The notes below the pieces were generated by a model. The model was given only the letters and a program-made list of their open reading frames with translations. It had not been told where the DNA came from and did not search any database. The position numbers and the translations under genes were made by a program. DNA of 42,773 bases from Lachnospiraceae bacterium (GTDB lineage Bacteria; Bacillota; Clostridia; Lachnospirales; Lachnospiraceae): assembly GCA_022510585.1 (NCBI GenBank), contig JAFLTF010000009.1:1-42773 (forward strand). The letters are read 5' to 3'. Below are positions 1 through 8,483 of this stretch, piece after piece. The first letter of the stretch is position 1; the number at the start of each line of letters is the position of its first letter.

Positions 1-341
1 TTCATACCTTTCCAAGCATATCAATAACAATCTGCCAAATCAAGGGCGTAAACGCTGCTAAAGCGGTAAACCTTTGATATTGATAAAGGGTAATCAATGT
101 ATGAATGAATAGGTGTGTTGGTTATACAATTTTGCTGTACTTTAGTATAAATATTTGGAATTATCTGTTATTTATTAAAAAAAGAATTGAGAACCGATAT
201 AAAAAAATATATAATAATGTCAAATGTAGTTAATATAAGGCAGTTAACATATATGAAGCCACTTTTACTAGCTGTTGAGGATAGAAAATCCACCAAAACA
301 CGTAGTCAATAAACTTCCCCGACGCAAGCAGCGGGATATAG

Positions 342-1712
342 GTGATTCAAATGAAAATATTTATTAGCCACACCGCTAAAGATAAAGATTCTTATATCGA
401 ACTTATTAATAGTTTGCGTGAACAGGGGCATACCGTTTTTAGTATTTATGATATTAAAATGGGAGAGAATTGGATTAATAAAATAAAAAATGCTTTAAAC
501 AAATCTGATATTTTAATTTTAATTATTACCGAGAATTATTTGGATTCATCATGGGCACGAACTGAGATAAGTTCTGCAATATTTGATACAAATATTAGAA
601 TACTTCCTGTTGTTGTCGGAGATTTGTTCCTACCTGACTATTTAAGAGGATTTGTATATAGAAAAGTTAAAACCAAAGAAGAAATTACTGCTACAGTGTT
701 ATGTGACATTGCGCGGTTAGATAATGTTGATGATAACAATACACTTTTTAAAAAAAGAGCGGTCACTCCCGGTGAAGAAGATAATATTGAAGAAAAAATA
801 GAAATATTAAAGGAAGCGTTAATTGACAATCAACTAACTTTAGTATGTGGTGCAGGCGTATCAAGGGATTCAGCTATACCTACCTGGAATGAACTATTAG
901 TAAATATTCTTAATGATGTCTATTTAAGCGATCAAAATTTGAACGCGGACAGTAAAGTAACAGCCGAAACTTTACTTTCACTTATGCCCCAGTCAAATTT
1001 GATTTTAGGAAAGTATTTAAAAATAATATTAAAAGACGATTTTGATAGAATCGTGCAAAAGCATCTTTATTCAAATTATAATCAAGAACGTGAATTTGAA
1101 CAATCAAATATTGTACAAGGTCATGAAGAAATAAACTACGCTTTAGAAACAAGTATGATGAAAGCTATTGTTGAGCTTTCTCGTCCTAAAAGAAGAGGAA
1201 ATCGATTAGAATCAATAATTACTTTTAATTTTGATGATTTAATAGAATGCGCTTTGTTAAAGCATCATATTGAGCATTGTTCAATATGGAAAGAAGGTCA
1301 GATATATGGAATAAATGCTTTGCCCATTTTTCATGTACATGGGTTTTTACCAAATCTAAAAGTTGTGGATACTCCTAATTTGGTATTTAGTGAGGAAGCA
1401 TATCATTCCCAATTTATTGATCCATACAGTTGGGCAAATTTGGTTCAATTAAACACATTCTCTACAAATGTATGCTTATTTGTGGGGCTTAGTTTGTCTG
1501 ACCCTAATTTAAGGAGATTGTTAGATATTTCATGGAGGAGAAATCAGCGATGTAAGCATTATATAATTATGAAAAAAATACCTCAAAAGAATAGAACGAG
1601 TGAAATCGTGACTATGCTTTTTGAGCAGGATGCAAATTCACTAGGACTAAATGTAATATGGTGCAATGATTATTCGGAAATCCCGAATGTTTTATTTAGC
1701 ATAGCCAAATAG
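342..1712 (+). CDS. TIR domain - SIR2_2-like domain fusion protein (putative NADase, candidate anti-phage defence)
   Basis: 456 aa ORF (GTG 342; ATG 351 also possible, SD-like 'ATAGG' upstream). N-term 'MKIFISHTAKDKDSYIELINSLREQGHTVF...ILIITENYLDSSWARTEISSAI' is TIR-like with W-x3-E catalytic Glu (E75, nt 564-566). C-term 'LTLVCGAGVSRDSAIPTWNELL', 'ITFNFDDL', 'FHVHG', 'CLFVGLSLSDPNLRRLL' is SIR2_2-like. Confidence 0.88.
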   Translation: MIQMKIFISHTAKDKDSYIELINSLREQGHTVFSIYDIKMGENWINKIKNALNKSDILILIITENYLDSSWARTEISSAIFDTNIRILPVVVGDLFLPDYLRGFVYRKVKTKEEITATVLCDIARLDNVDDNNTLFKKRAVTPGEEDNIEEKIEILKEALIDNQLTLVCGAGVSRDSAIPTWNELLVNILNDVYLSDQNLNADSKVTAETLLSLMPQSNLILGKYLKIILKDDFDRIVQKHLYSNYNQEREFEQSNIVQGHEEINYALETSMMKAIVELSRPKRRGNRLESIITFNFDDLIECALLKHHIEHCSIWKEGQIYGINALPIFHVHGFLPNLKVVDTPNLVFSEEAYHSQFIDPYSWANLVQLNTFSTNVCLFVGLSLSDPNLRRLLDISWRRNQRCKHYIIMKKIPQKNRTSEIVTMLFEQDANSLGLNVIWCNDYSEIPNVLFSIAK

Positions 1713-1759
1713 AGTCTGTTATATTTTATAAATAAAATTTAGAATAAGAGGGAAATAAA

Positions 1760-2359
1760 ATGTCAAACGAAGTATTTAATATATTTGCCGCTGTTGGAAT
1801 TGGACTTACTTTCTTAGCATCAATATCAGCAGTAATTGTTTCTATAATATCAATGCGATATTCAAGTAAAGTAGCAGAAAGATCAGGATATTTGAGTACA
1901 ATTACTGCGAGCCGTGATAAATGGTCAAATTTATTGAGGGAAAGTGCTTCGTTATATTTTACTCAGATTGCAAGAATATGTAGTGAGCAAGAGGATAATC
2001 TGACGGAGATTTATAATGATTTGACACATTATCATTTTGCAATAGAGCTACTGTTATTTAAGCAAGATGTTGAAATTCATAATAATATGAGCATAGTTCG
2101 GAATAAAGCTTTTGAGATTGTTGACCAGAGCAATATAATAAATCAACAATACAAGAAAATGGAAGGGTCTCTCAGTATCACTAAAGCAGATATAGAAAAC
2201 CAAGACATAGTTGTAAAAGCACGACAAAAAATGTATGACTTGAGGTGCTCAATTTTGAATGAATATCAAGGAAAAATTTTTGATGAAATAAGAATTTTAC
2301 TTGAATGTGAATGGAGAAAGCAACAATATGAGGCAACTGATATGTGGAAAGAAAAATAA
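1760..2359 (+). CDS. Small N-terminally membrane-anchored, helical protein; probable partner of the TIR-SIR2 protein
   Basis: 199 aa; one strong hydrophobic segment 'IFAAVGIGLTFLASISAVIVSIISM' then charged helical region 'RYSSKVAERSGYLSTITASRDKWSNLLRESASLYF'. SD 'AAGAGGG' before ATG; 47 nt after the TIR-SIR2 stop, same strand. Confidence 0.75.
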   Translation: MSNEVFNIFAAVGIGLTFLASISAVIVSIISMRYSSKVAERSGYLSTITASRDKWSNLLRESASLYFTQIARICSEQEDNLTEIYNDLTHYHFAIELLLFKQDVEIHNNMSIVRNKAFEIVDQSNIINQQYKKMEGSLSITKADIENQDIVVKARQKMYDLRCSILNEYQGKIFDEIRILLECEWRKQQYEATDMWKEK

Positions 2360-2531
2360 TTATTTTCAATATTTATACAGCAATTTCAATCATCTTTGCA
2401 TTCCTTATAGGCCATAGTTTTTATACATAACCAAGAAATTTAAGCTTATAAACTAAAGAGGTGATATTAACTACCTCGTTTGACATAATTTTTCATCTCT
2501 TTCTTGCATATAAAATAGACATTCACTCTGG

Positions 2532-2579
2532 AACGTCCTAACTCTTTTGAAAAAGAGGGTAGTACGCCTACGTTTTTTT
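2532..2579 (+). terminator. Candidate terminator/structured element after the TIR-SIR2 cassette
   Basis: AACGT...ACTCTTTT-GA-AAAAGAGGGT...ACGTT nested inverted repeats followed by a T-tract (GTTTTTTTG). Confidence 0.35.
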
Positions 2580-2580
2580 G

Positions 2581-3138
2581 TTAGTTACATTTACTACAAT
2601 CTTCCCGTTTTGCCTCACCGAATCTCTGGAAATGCACAATCTCTCTGGCACGCAGGAATTTGATCGGTTCGCATACTTCCTGATCATGCACCAGACGCAA
2701 GATGTTATCATAGGTGGTGCGGGCTTTCTGTTCAGCCGCCATATCCTCCGTCAAATCAGTGATAATATCGCCTGTGGACTGGAACTGAGTTGCAGTAAAC
2801 GGAACGCCGCCGGCTGCTTGTGGCCAGATGCCGACAGTGTGGTCTACATAGTAGTTGGCAAATCCTGATTTTTCGATTTCTTCCATGGACAGATCTTTTG
2901 TCAACTGGTGAACGATCGTTGCCACCATTTCCAGATGGGCGAGTTCTTCGGTTCCGATATCGGTCAAAACAGCGGCAACTTCTCTATAAGGACATGCATA
3001 TCTTTGGGACAGATAACGCATGGATGCACCCATTTCACCGTCGGGGCCGCCATACTGGCTGATGATCGCCTGTGCCAAAGCAGCATTAGGAGCGGTAATG
3101 TTTACAGGAAACTCTAATCTTTTCTCATAATTCCACAT
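2581..3138 (-). CDS. cotJC: Spore coat protein CotJC (manganese catalase-like)
   Basis: 'MWNYEKRLEFPVNITAPNAALAQAIISQYGGPDGEMGASMRYLSQRYACPY...GTEELAHLEMVATIVHQL' is characteristic CotJC; start chosen at MWNYEKRL (TAATG overlap with cotJB stop). Confidence 0.93.
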   Translation of the reverse strand: MWNYEKRLEFPVNITAPNAALAQAIISQYGGPDGEMGASMRYLSQRYACPYREVAAVLTDIGTEELAHLEMVATIVHQLTKDLSMEEIEKSGFANYYVDHTVGIWPQAAGGVPFTATQFQSTGDIITDLTEDMAAEQKARTTYDNILRLVHDQEVCEPIKFLRAREIVHFQRFGEAKREDCSKCN

Positions 3139-3413
3139 TAATAACAGCCTCCTTCCCAGGGCATAGGTGATGTTGCCCAAGTCCACTCATTACAGTCTGA
3201 TGCGTCAGCGGTGCTGACAGTAAGCGGACCATATTTAGACGCATATTCGCGCATTGCCTGATTTTTCATATGCACATAGTGCCTCAGATAATCAATGGCT
3301 TCTGTGTCATCCGGATGGGTATCCAGATAAAGATTCATCTCTACAATAACGAATCCCATTAAATCAATGTTGTGGAGCAGTTTAGCCTGCTCAGACTGAT
3401 AATTTCTGCTCAT
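3138..3413 (-). CDS. cotJB: Spore coat protein CotJB
   Basis: 'LLHNIDLMGFVIVEMNLYLDTHPDDTEAIDYLRHYVHMKNQAMREYASKYGPLT' CotJB family; between cotJA and cotJC. Confidence 0.9.
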   Translation of the reverse strand: MSRNYQSEQAKLLHNIDLMGFVIVEMNLYLDTHPDDTEAIDYLRHYVHMKNQAMREYASKYGPLTVSTADASDCNEWTWATSPMPWEGGCY

Positions 3414-3586
3414 TGACAGCATCTCCTTCCTTCAAACGGTTTATTTAATTCGGGGAAGATGGTCCCGTTTAATAGCGCTTCATCCAAGTCTTCATAAATA
3501 TGGGTCAAACGCTGCCAGGGTACATATGCCATGGCAACCGGGAATCTGTCAAAATCGTCGTTAAAGTGATAGTTTTTCATTTTCAT
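3410..3586 (-). CDS. cotJA: Spore coat associated protein CotJA (58 aa, absent from the supplied ORF list)
   Basis: Minus-strand reading gives MKMKNYHFNDDFDRFPVAMAYVPWQRLTHIYEDLDEALLNGTIFPELNKPFEGRRCCQ*; 'PxAMAYVPWQ...Y....AL..GTIFPEL.KPF' is typical CotJA. ATGA overlap with cotJB. Confidence 0.9.
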   Translation of the reverse strand: MKMKNYHFNDDFDRFPVAMAYVPWQRLTHIYEDLDEALLNGTIFPELNKPFEGRRCCQ

Positions 3587-3722
3587 AACTTTCCCTTTTT
3601 CATAATGATTTTATTAGTATAATATGATATAATTGTCTGTGCGTGTTTGAAAATTGTATAATTTTGACGAAGAATTTAAGACACATTTATTTATGAATGC
3701 AGACAGCAGTAGAAGGGAGGAA

Positions 3723-4748
3723 ATGGCTTTGATAAAAGTTGATAATTTGTTTAAAAAATACGGAAATCATGTTGCGGTGGATCATTTATCTTTCGAAGTG
3801 GAAAAAGGGCAGATTTACGGATTTTTAGGACCGAACGGTGCAGGCAAGACAACTACTATGAACATTATGACAGGATATCTGGCGGCTACAGACGGCAGCG
3901 TGAAGATCAACGGTTATGATATTCTGACACAATCTGAAAAAGCCAAAAAATGTATTGGTTATCTACCGGAACTTCCTCCATTATACCCTGATATGAAAGT
4001 TTTGGAATATCTGTGTTTTGCAGCGGAACTAAAGAAGGTACCAAAGAAAGAGCGTAAGGAACAGATTCATGAAATTATGGAAATGACGGGAATTTTAGAT
4101 GTAAAAGAACGTCTCATTCGTAATTTATCCAAAGGATATAAGCAAAGAGTGGGACTGGCGCAGGCGATCCTTGGTTATCCGGAAGTTATTATTTTAGACG
4201 AGCCCATGGTTGGGCTGGATCCGAAACAGATCATTGAAATCAGAGAACTGATCAAAAAGCTTGCAGTAAATCATACGATTATACTCAGTTCCCATATTCT
4301 GTCTGAAGTAAGCACCTTATGTGATCACATTATGATCATTTCTCATGGGAAGCTTATGGCAAGCGATTCTCCGGACGGACTCCGGAAACTTATGGAAAAG
4401 ACTACGGAAATTGAAGTGACGGCATTTGGAGATCGGGAGCAGGCCAAAGAAATCCTTGCGGAAATAGAACACATTCATTCGTTTTTCTTTGAAGATACTG
4501 TGGAAGAAAACAGTGTTAAGTTAAGGATCATAACGGAAGAAAACAGGGATATCCGTAAGGAATTGTCCGTTGCATTCACAAGCAGGGATATGCCTGTTCT
4601 TTCTATGAACAAGGTAGAAAAAAGCTTAGAAGATATTTTCTTACAACTGACAGAGACAGAAGCTTCTGATGATGAGGATGGAATGTCTGATGAAACAGTG
4701 AGTAAAGCAGAGGTAGAGGAGGAAGAAGTCGATGATAGCGATTTATAA
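3723..4748 (+). CDS. ABC transporter ATP-binding protein (GldA-like)
   Basis: Walker A 'GPNGAGKTT', signature 'LSKGYKQRVGLAQA', Walker B 'VIILDEPMVGLDP'. Start at ATGGCTTTG with 'GGGAGG' SD. Confidence 0.93.
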   Translation: MALIKVDNLFKKYGNHVAVDHLSFEVEKGQIYGFLGPNGAGKTTTMNIMTGYLAATDGSVKINGYDILTQSEKAKKCIGYLPELPPLYPDMKVLEYLCFAAELKKVPKKERKEQIHEIMEMTGILDVKERLIRNLSKGYKQRVGLAQAILGYPEVIILDEPMVGLDPKQIIEIRELIKKLAVNHTIILSSHILSEVSTLCDHIMIISHGKLMASDSPDGLRKLMEKTTEIEVTAFGDREQAKEILAEIEHIHSFFFEDTVEENSVKLRIITEENRDIRKELSVAFTSRDMPVLSMNKVEKSLEDIFLQLTETEASDDEDGMSDETVSKAEVEEEEVDDSDL

Positions 4749-6858
4749 AAGAGAAGTACGATCATTTTTTTGTTCCTTTATCGGCTGGCTTTATCTGGCG
4801 GCTTCCCTGTTCATTCTAGGGCTGTTTTTTACTGCGATCAACATGCTTTCCGGTTATCCGAATATTGCAGCTACATTGCAAAATGCTATCTTTTTATTTT
4901 TGCTCATCATACCGCTTTTGACCATGGGAAGTTTGGCGGAAGACAGAAAAATAAAGACAGATCAACTACTATTTACAGCGCCTGTATCAATCGGCAGGGT
5001 AGTCTGGGGAAAATATCTGGCACTGCTGACTTTTCTGGCCATTCCGCTTGTTGTAATCGGAATTACACCAATTATCCTGTCTTTTTACGATGCATTTCAG
5101 ATGGGAATATCCTATACCGCATTACTGGGATTTTTTCTGTATGGTGCTCTTGCATTGTCACTTGGATTGTTTGTGTCATCCCTGACAGAAAGTGTTGTCA
5201 TTGCCGCGGTTCTTGGCTTTTTGGTAATTTTTTTGGGTTATATGATGGCAGGGATCTGCAGTTTGATTTCTCAGACGGGCAATATCGTAACGAAAGTATT
5301 AAGCGCCTTGGATATGGTAGGCAGATTTGATGAAATGACCGGTGGCAGTTTTTACGTACCATCTGTGATATACTATGTAACTTTTATCCTGTTTATGTTG
5401 CTCTGTACCATTCAATCCCTTCAAAAGCGGAGATATATCGTGTCCGGAAGGGGATTGAAGATTGGTGCTTATAGCGCGGGAACAGTGATTGTCGGGGCAG
5501 TTTTGACTATTGTAGTCAATATTGTGGTAAATCAGCTTCCGACTGAGTTTTTATCCATTGATGTGACCTCCGATCGATTATATACCTTATCTGATGAAAC
5601 AAAGGAACTTCTTTTTGATCTATCAGAGGATGTTACAATTTATATCCTTGCAAATGAAGATTATAAAGACGCTGCTTTAGATAAGACTGTTAAAATGATA
5701 GAAGACCTTTCCGGGCATATTACAGTGTCTTATGTCGATCCTTCGGCAAATCCATTATTTTATTCCAATTATACCGGTACGGCGCCGGAAGAAAACAGTT
5801 TGATCGTAGTAGGCCCGAAACGGAGCCGCGTGATCAATTATAACGATATTTACGAATATGACTTGGATTATGCCTATTATCAGGAGACAGGAGAAACCAG
5901 TTACCGGGTAACAGGTTTTGACGGAGAAGGGCAGATTACCTCTGCATTGGCATATGTGACCACTGAAGATATGCCTAAGATCTATATGATAACCGGACAT
6001 GGAGAACTTGTGCCCGAAGGTCAGTATACACGGGCTATCCAGAAAGAAAATGTGGAATATGAGGAGTTATCCCTTTTATCAGTTGAGGAAATTCCGGAGG
6101 ATGCACAGGCAGTTATTTTGGATGCGCCTACTTCCGATTATTCCAAGGATGATGTGGATAAGGTAATCGCATTTCTGGAAAAAGGGAAAAACGCAATCCT
6201 GATTCCTACATGGACGAATGAACGGTTGACTAATTTTGAGAAGATTCTGGATTATTACGGTGTATCTGTTGCAGACGGGATCATCGTTGAACAGGACATG
6301 AGCATGTATTATTCCATTCCTTTTTATCTGTTTCCGAAAATAAATTATGATGAAATAACCAAAAGTGTTTTTGATGCCGCTGTTTTTGCACCCGATACGC
6401 AAGGACTGCTCTATGATGAAAAAGCGGAAGGCATTATTTATACGCCGCTTCTGGAAACAAGCGAAGAAGCCTACAGCAAAACAGATTTGGAAACGGCAAC
6501 AAATTATGAAAAATCGGAAGGCGATATCGACGGACCTTTTGTTATTGCTTTAAAAGCTGAAAAGTCCGTTGCGGAAGGTATGGTCTCGAAAGCTGTTATT
6601 GTGGCTACGGAAGGATTGTTCACGGAAAGTGCTGACGAAATAGTTCCCGGCAATAATGTAAAGCTGTTTGGCAGTGTAATAGGCGCACTGGTGGAACATG
6701 AATCGTCAATATCCATACCGATAAAGTATTATGATACCAATATGATCATATTTACAAGACTGACCTGTATGATCGTAGGTCTGATATCCATTATTCTGAT
6801 ACCGGTATGCTGCCTTATTACCGGATTTATTATTTGGTTCAAAAGAAGAAGACAATGA
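4732..6858 (+). CDS. ABC-2 type permease fused to a GldG-like substrate/auxiliary domain
   Basis: N-term six-TM ABC-2 permease 'MIAIYKREVRSFFCSFIGWLYL'; C-term 'VTSDRLYTLSDETKELLFDLSEDVTIYIL' is the GldG/IFT52-like start; C-terminal TM. Overlaps the ATPase gene by 17 nt. Confidence 0.88.
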   Translation: MIAIYKREVRSFFCSFIGWLYLAASLFILGLFFTAINMLSGYPNIAATLQNAIFLFLLIIPLLTMGSLAEDRKIKTDQLLFTAPVSIGRVVWGKYLALLTFLAIPLVVIGITPIILSFYDAFQMGISYTALLGFFLYGALALSLGLFVSSLTESVVIAAVLGFLVIFLGYMMAGICSLISQTGNIVTKVLSALDMVGRFDEMTGGSFYVPSVIYYVTFILFMLLCTIQSLQKRRYIVSGRGLKIGAYSAGTVIVGAVLTIVVNIVVNQLPTEFLSIDVTSDRLYTLSDETKELLFDLSEDVTIYILANEDYKDAALDKTVKMIEDLSGHITVSYVDPSANPLFYSNYTGTAPEENSLIVVGPKRSRVINYNDIYEYDLDYAYYQETGETSYRVTGFDGEGQITSALAYVTTEDMPKIYMITGHGELVPEGQYTRAIQKENVEYEELSLLSVEEIPEDAQAVILDAPTSDYSKDDVDKVIAFLEKGKNAILIPTWTNERLTNFEKILDYYGVSVADGIIVEQDMSMYYSIPFYLFPKINYDEITKSVFDAAVFAPDTQGLLYDEKAEGIIYTPLLETSEEAYSKTDLETATNYEKSEGDIDGPFVIALKAEKSVAEGMVSKAVIVATEGLFTESADEIVPGNNVKLFGSVIGALVEHESSISIPIKYYDTNMIIFTRLTCMIVGLISIILIPVCCLITGFIIWFKRRRQ

Positions 6859-6960
6859 ATGAAACAGCTACTTGATTTCCCCGTAAGTTTATGCAAAAAT
6901 AGTAATACAAATGTAAAAAATGTATGCATGTGACAACAGTGGGAAAGGTTGTTCTTGATT

Positions 6961-8439
6961 ATGAGAGGAATAGATACACAGGTTCGCAAAAACAGACGCC
7001 GGATTTTTAAAGAAGTTGCAAATCTGGCTTATCATTCTGAAAATTTAAAAGATGATATAGAGGCTCTGCCTTATAAAATAGTGGATTATGATGAATCGGA
7101 GTATGAGAGCATCTATAGAGAACGAGCGATTGTGCGTGAGCGGATCCGTCTGGCTATGGGTCTGTCGCTGCGGCCGGAAAATCAGCCTGTTCATCTGACG
7201 CAAGGGTTGGAAGAAAGCAATATTGCGGAGAAGTATTATGAGCCGCCTTTGATGCAGGTCATCCCTTCCGCCTGTAATGCCTGCCCGGAGAATCGCTATC
7301 AGGTGACGGATAAATGTATGGGTTGTGTGGCGCATCCCTGCAGGGAAGTATGTCCCAGAGAGGCCATTTCCATGAAAAACGGGAAATCCGTTATCGATCA
7401 GGAGAAATGTATCAGATGCGGTAAATGTAAAGCGATCTGTCCTTATGATGCAATATCCCATCAGGTGAGACCATGTGCCGGAGCATGTGGCGTGAATGCA
7501 ATCAAAAACGATCCCAAAAACAGAGCAGTGATCGACAGTGAACTTTGTGTATCCTGCGGGCAGTGCATGGTAAACTGTCCTTTTGGTGCCATAGCGGATA
7601 AATCCCAGATTTTTCAGTTGATCCGTGCTCTTCAGTCGGGACATCAGATCATAGCACAGGTTGCGCCTGCTTTTGTAGGGCAGTTCGGTCCCGATGTGAC
7701 ACCGGATATGCTCAAGACGGCGTTAAAAGAATTAGGCTTTTTTGATGTGTATGAAACAGCAATCGGAGCGGATATGGGCGCCATGGCGGAGGCGGAGCAC
7801 TATGCGAAAGAGGTCGCGACGGGAAATCTGCCGTTCAGCCTGACTTCCTGCTGTCCTTCCTGGTCTGTGCTTGCGAAGAAGTTTTTCCCGGAAACCATAG
7901 ACAAGATATCCAATGCGTTGACGCCAATGGTGGCAACAGCCAGGGTGATCAAGAAAGAACATCCGGATGCCAAGGTTGTTTTTATCGGACCCTGTGCATC
8001 GAAAAAGTTGGAAGCATCCAGACGGACGATTCGTTCGGATGTGGATTTTGTCATTACCTTTGAAGAACTTACCGGTATGTTTGAAGCCAAGGGGATCCTT
8101 TTAAATGAAATTCAGGCCATGGACGAACTGAAAGGTGCAACCGGGGCAGGGCGCGGTTATGGAGTTGCAGGCGGTGTTGCCAGCGCCATAGAAGAGTGTG
8201 TCAGGGAATATTATCCTGATGTGGAGGTCAATATTGAACATGCCGAAAGTCTTTCCGAATGTAAGAAGATGCTGATGCTTGCCAAAGCGGGCAAGAAGAA
8301 CGGCTGTCTGATTGAGGGAATGGCTTGCCCGGGCGGCTGTGTGGCAGGTGCGGGAACCAATATTGCGATACCGCAGGCGGCGAAAGCCGTAGGAAACTTT
8401 AAAGCGGCAGCTGCGCAGAAAATTCCAAATATGGAATAG
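6961..8439 (+). CDS. Monomeric [FeFe] hydrogenase, group B-like, with multiple 4Fe-4S ferredoxin motifs
   Basis: Ferredoxin motifs 'CIRCGKCKAICP', 'CVSCGQCMVNCP'; H-cluster-type motifs 'TSCCPSW', 'GPCASKKLEA', 'EGMACPGGCVAGAG'. Confidence 0.88.
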   Translation: MRGIDTQVRKNRRRIFKEVANLAYHSENLKDDIEALPYKIVDYDESEYESIYRERAIVRERIRLAMGLSLRPENQPVHLTQGLEESNIAEKYYEPPLMQVIPSACNACPENRYQVTDKCMGCVAHPCREVCPREAISMKNGKSVIDQEKCIRCGKCKAICPYDAISHQVRPCAGACGVNAIKNDPKNRAVIDSELCVSCGQCMVNCPFGAIADKSQIFQLIRALQSGHQIIAQVAPAFVGQFGPDVTPDMLKTALKELGFFDVYETAIGADMGAMAEAEHYAKEVATGNLPFSLTSCCPSWSVLAKKFFPETIDKISNALTPMVATARVIKKEHPDAKVVFIGPCASKKLEASRRTIRSDVDFVITFEELTGMFEAKGILLNEIQAMDELKGATGAGRGYGVAGGVASAIEECVREYYPDVEVNIEHAESLSECKKMLMLAKAGKKNGCLIEGMACPGGCVAGAGTNIAIPQAAKAVGNFKAAAAQKIPNME

Positions 8440-8483
8440 CAAAATCGGAAAATATACTGGAAAGGTAAGGAAACGATAGAGAT

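Noticed and set aside
1-58. Possible 3' end of a truncated gene at the window edge (…SYLSKHINNNLPNQGRKRC*)
   Set aside because: Only 19 codons visible in one of several open frames; cannot be distinguished from chance without upstream sequence.
342-2359. Calling the left-edge cassette canonical Thoeris
   Set aside because: TIR and SIR2 are in a single protein, no SLOG-type region is evident after the SIR2 part, and there is no separate ThsB; only a Thoeris-like analogy is justified.
2578-3117. Plus-strand ORFs at 2578-2868, 2820-3062 and 2908-3117
   Set aside because: Shadow ORFs antisense to cotJC, whose protein is clearly recognisable; no plausible family motifs in the plus-strand translations.
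3587-3650. SigE-type promoter for cotJABC
   Set aside because: Region is AT-rich with several CATATT/CATTATGA-like strings, but no -35/-10 pair has convincing spacing relative to the cotJA RBS; needs TSS data.
4770-5330. 186 aa plus-strand ORF inside the permease gene
   Set aside because: Alternate-frame ORF within a strongly supported ABC permease; Cys/His-rich low-plausibility composition. The same applies to the 7045-7644, 8556-9116, 14154-14723, 14800-15279 and 22323-22844 minus-strand ORFs.
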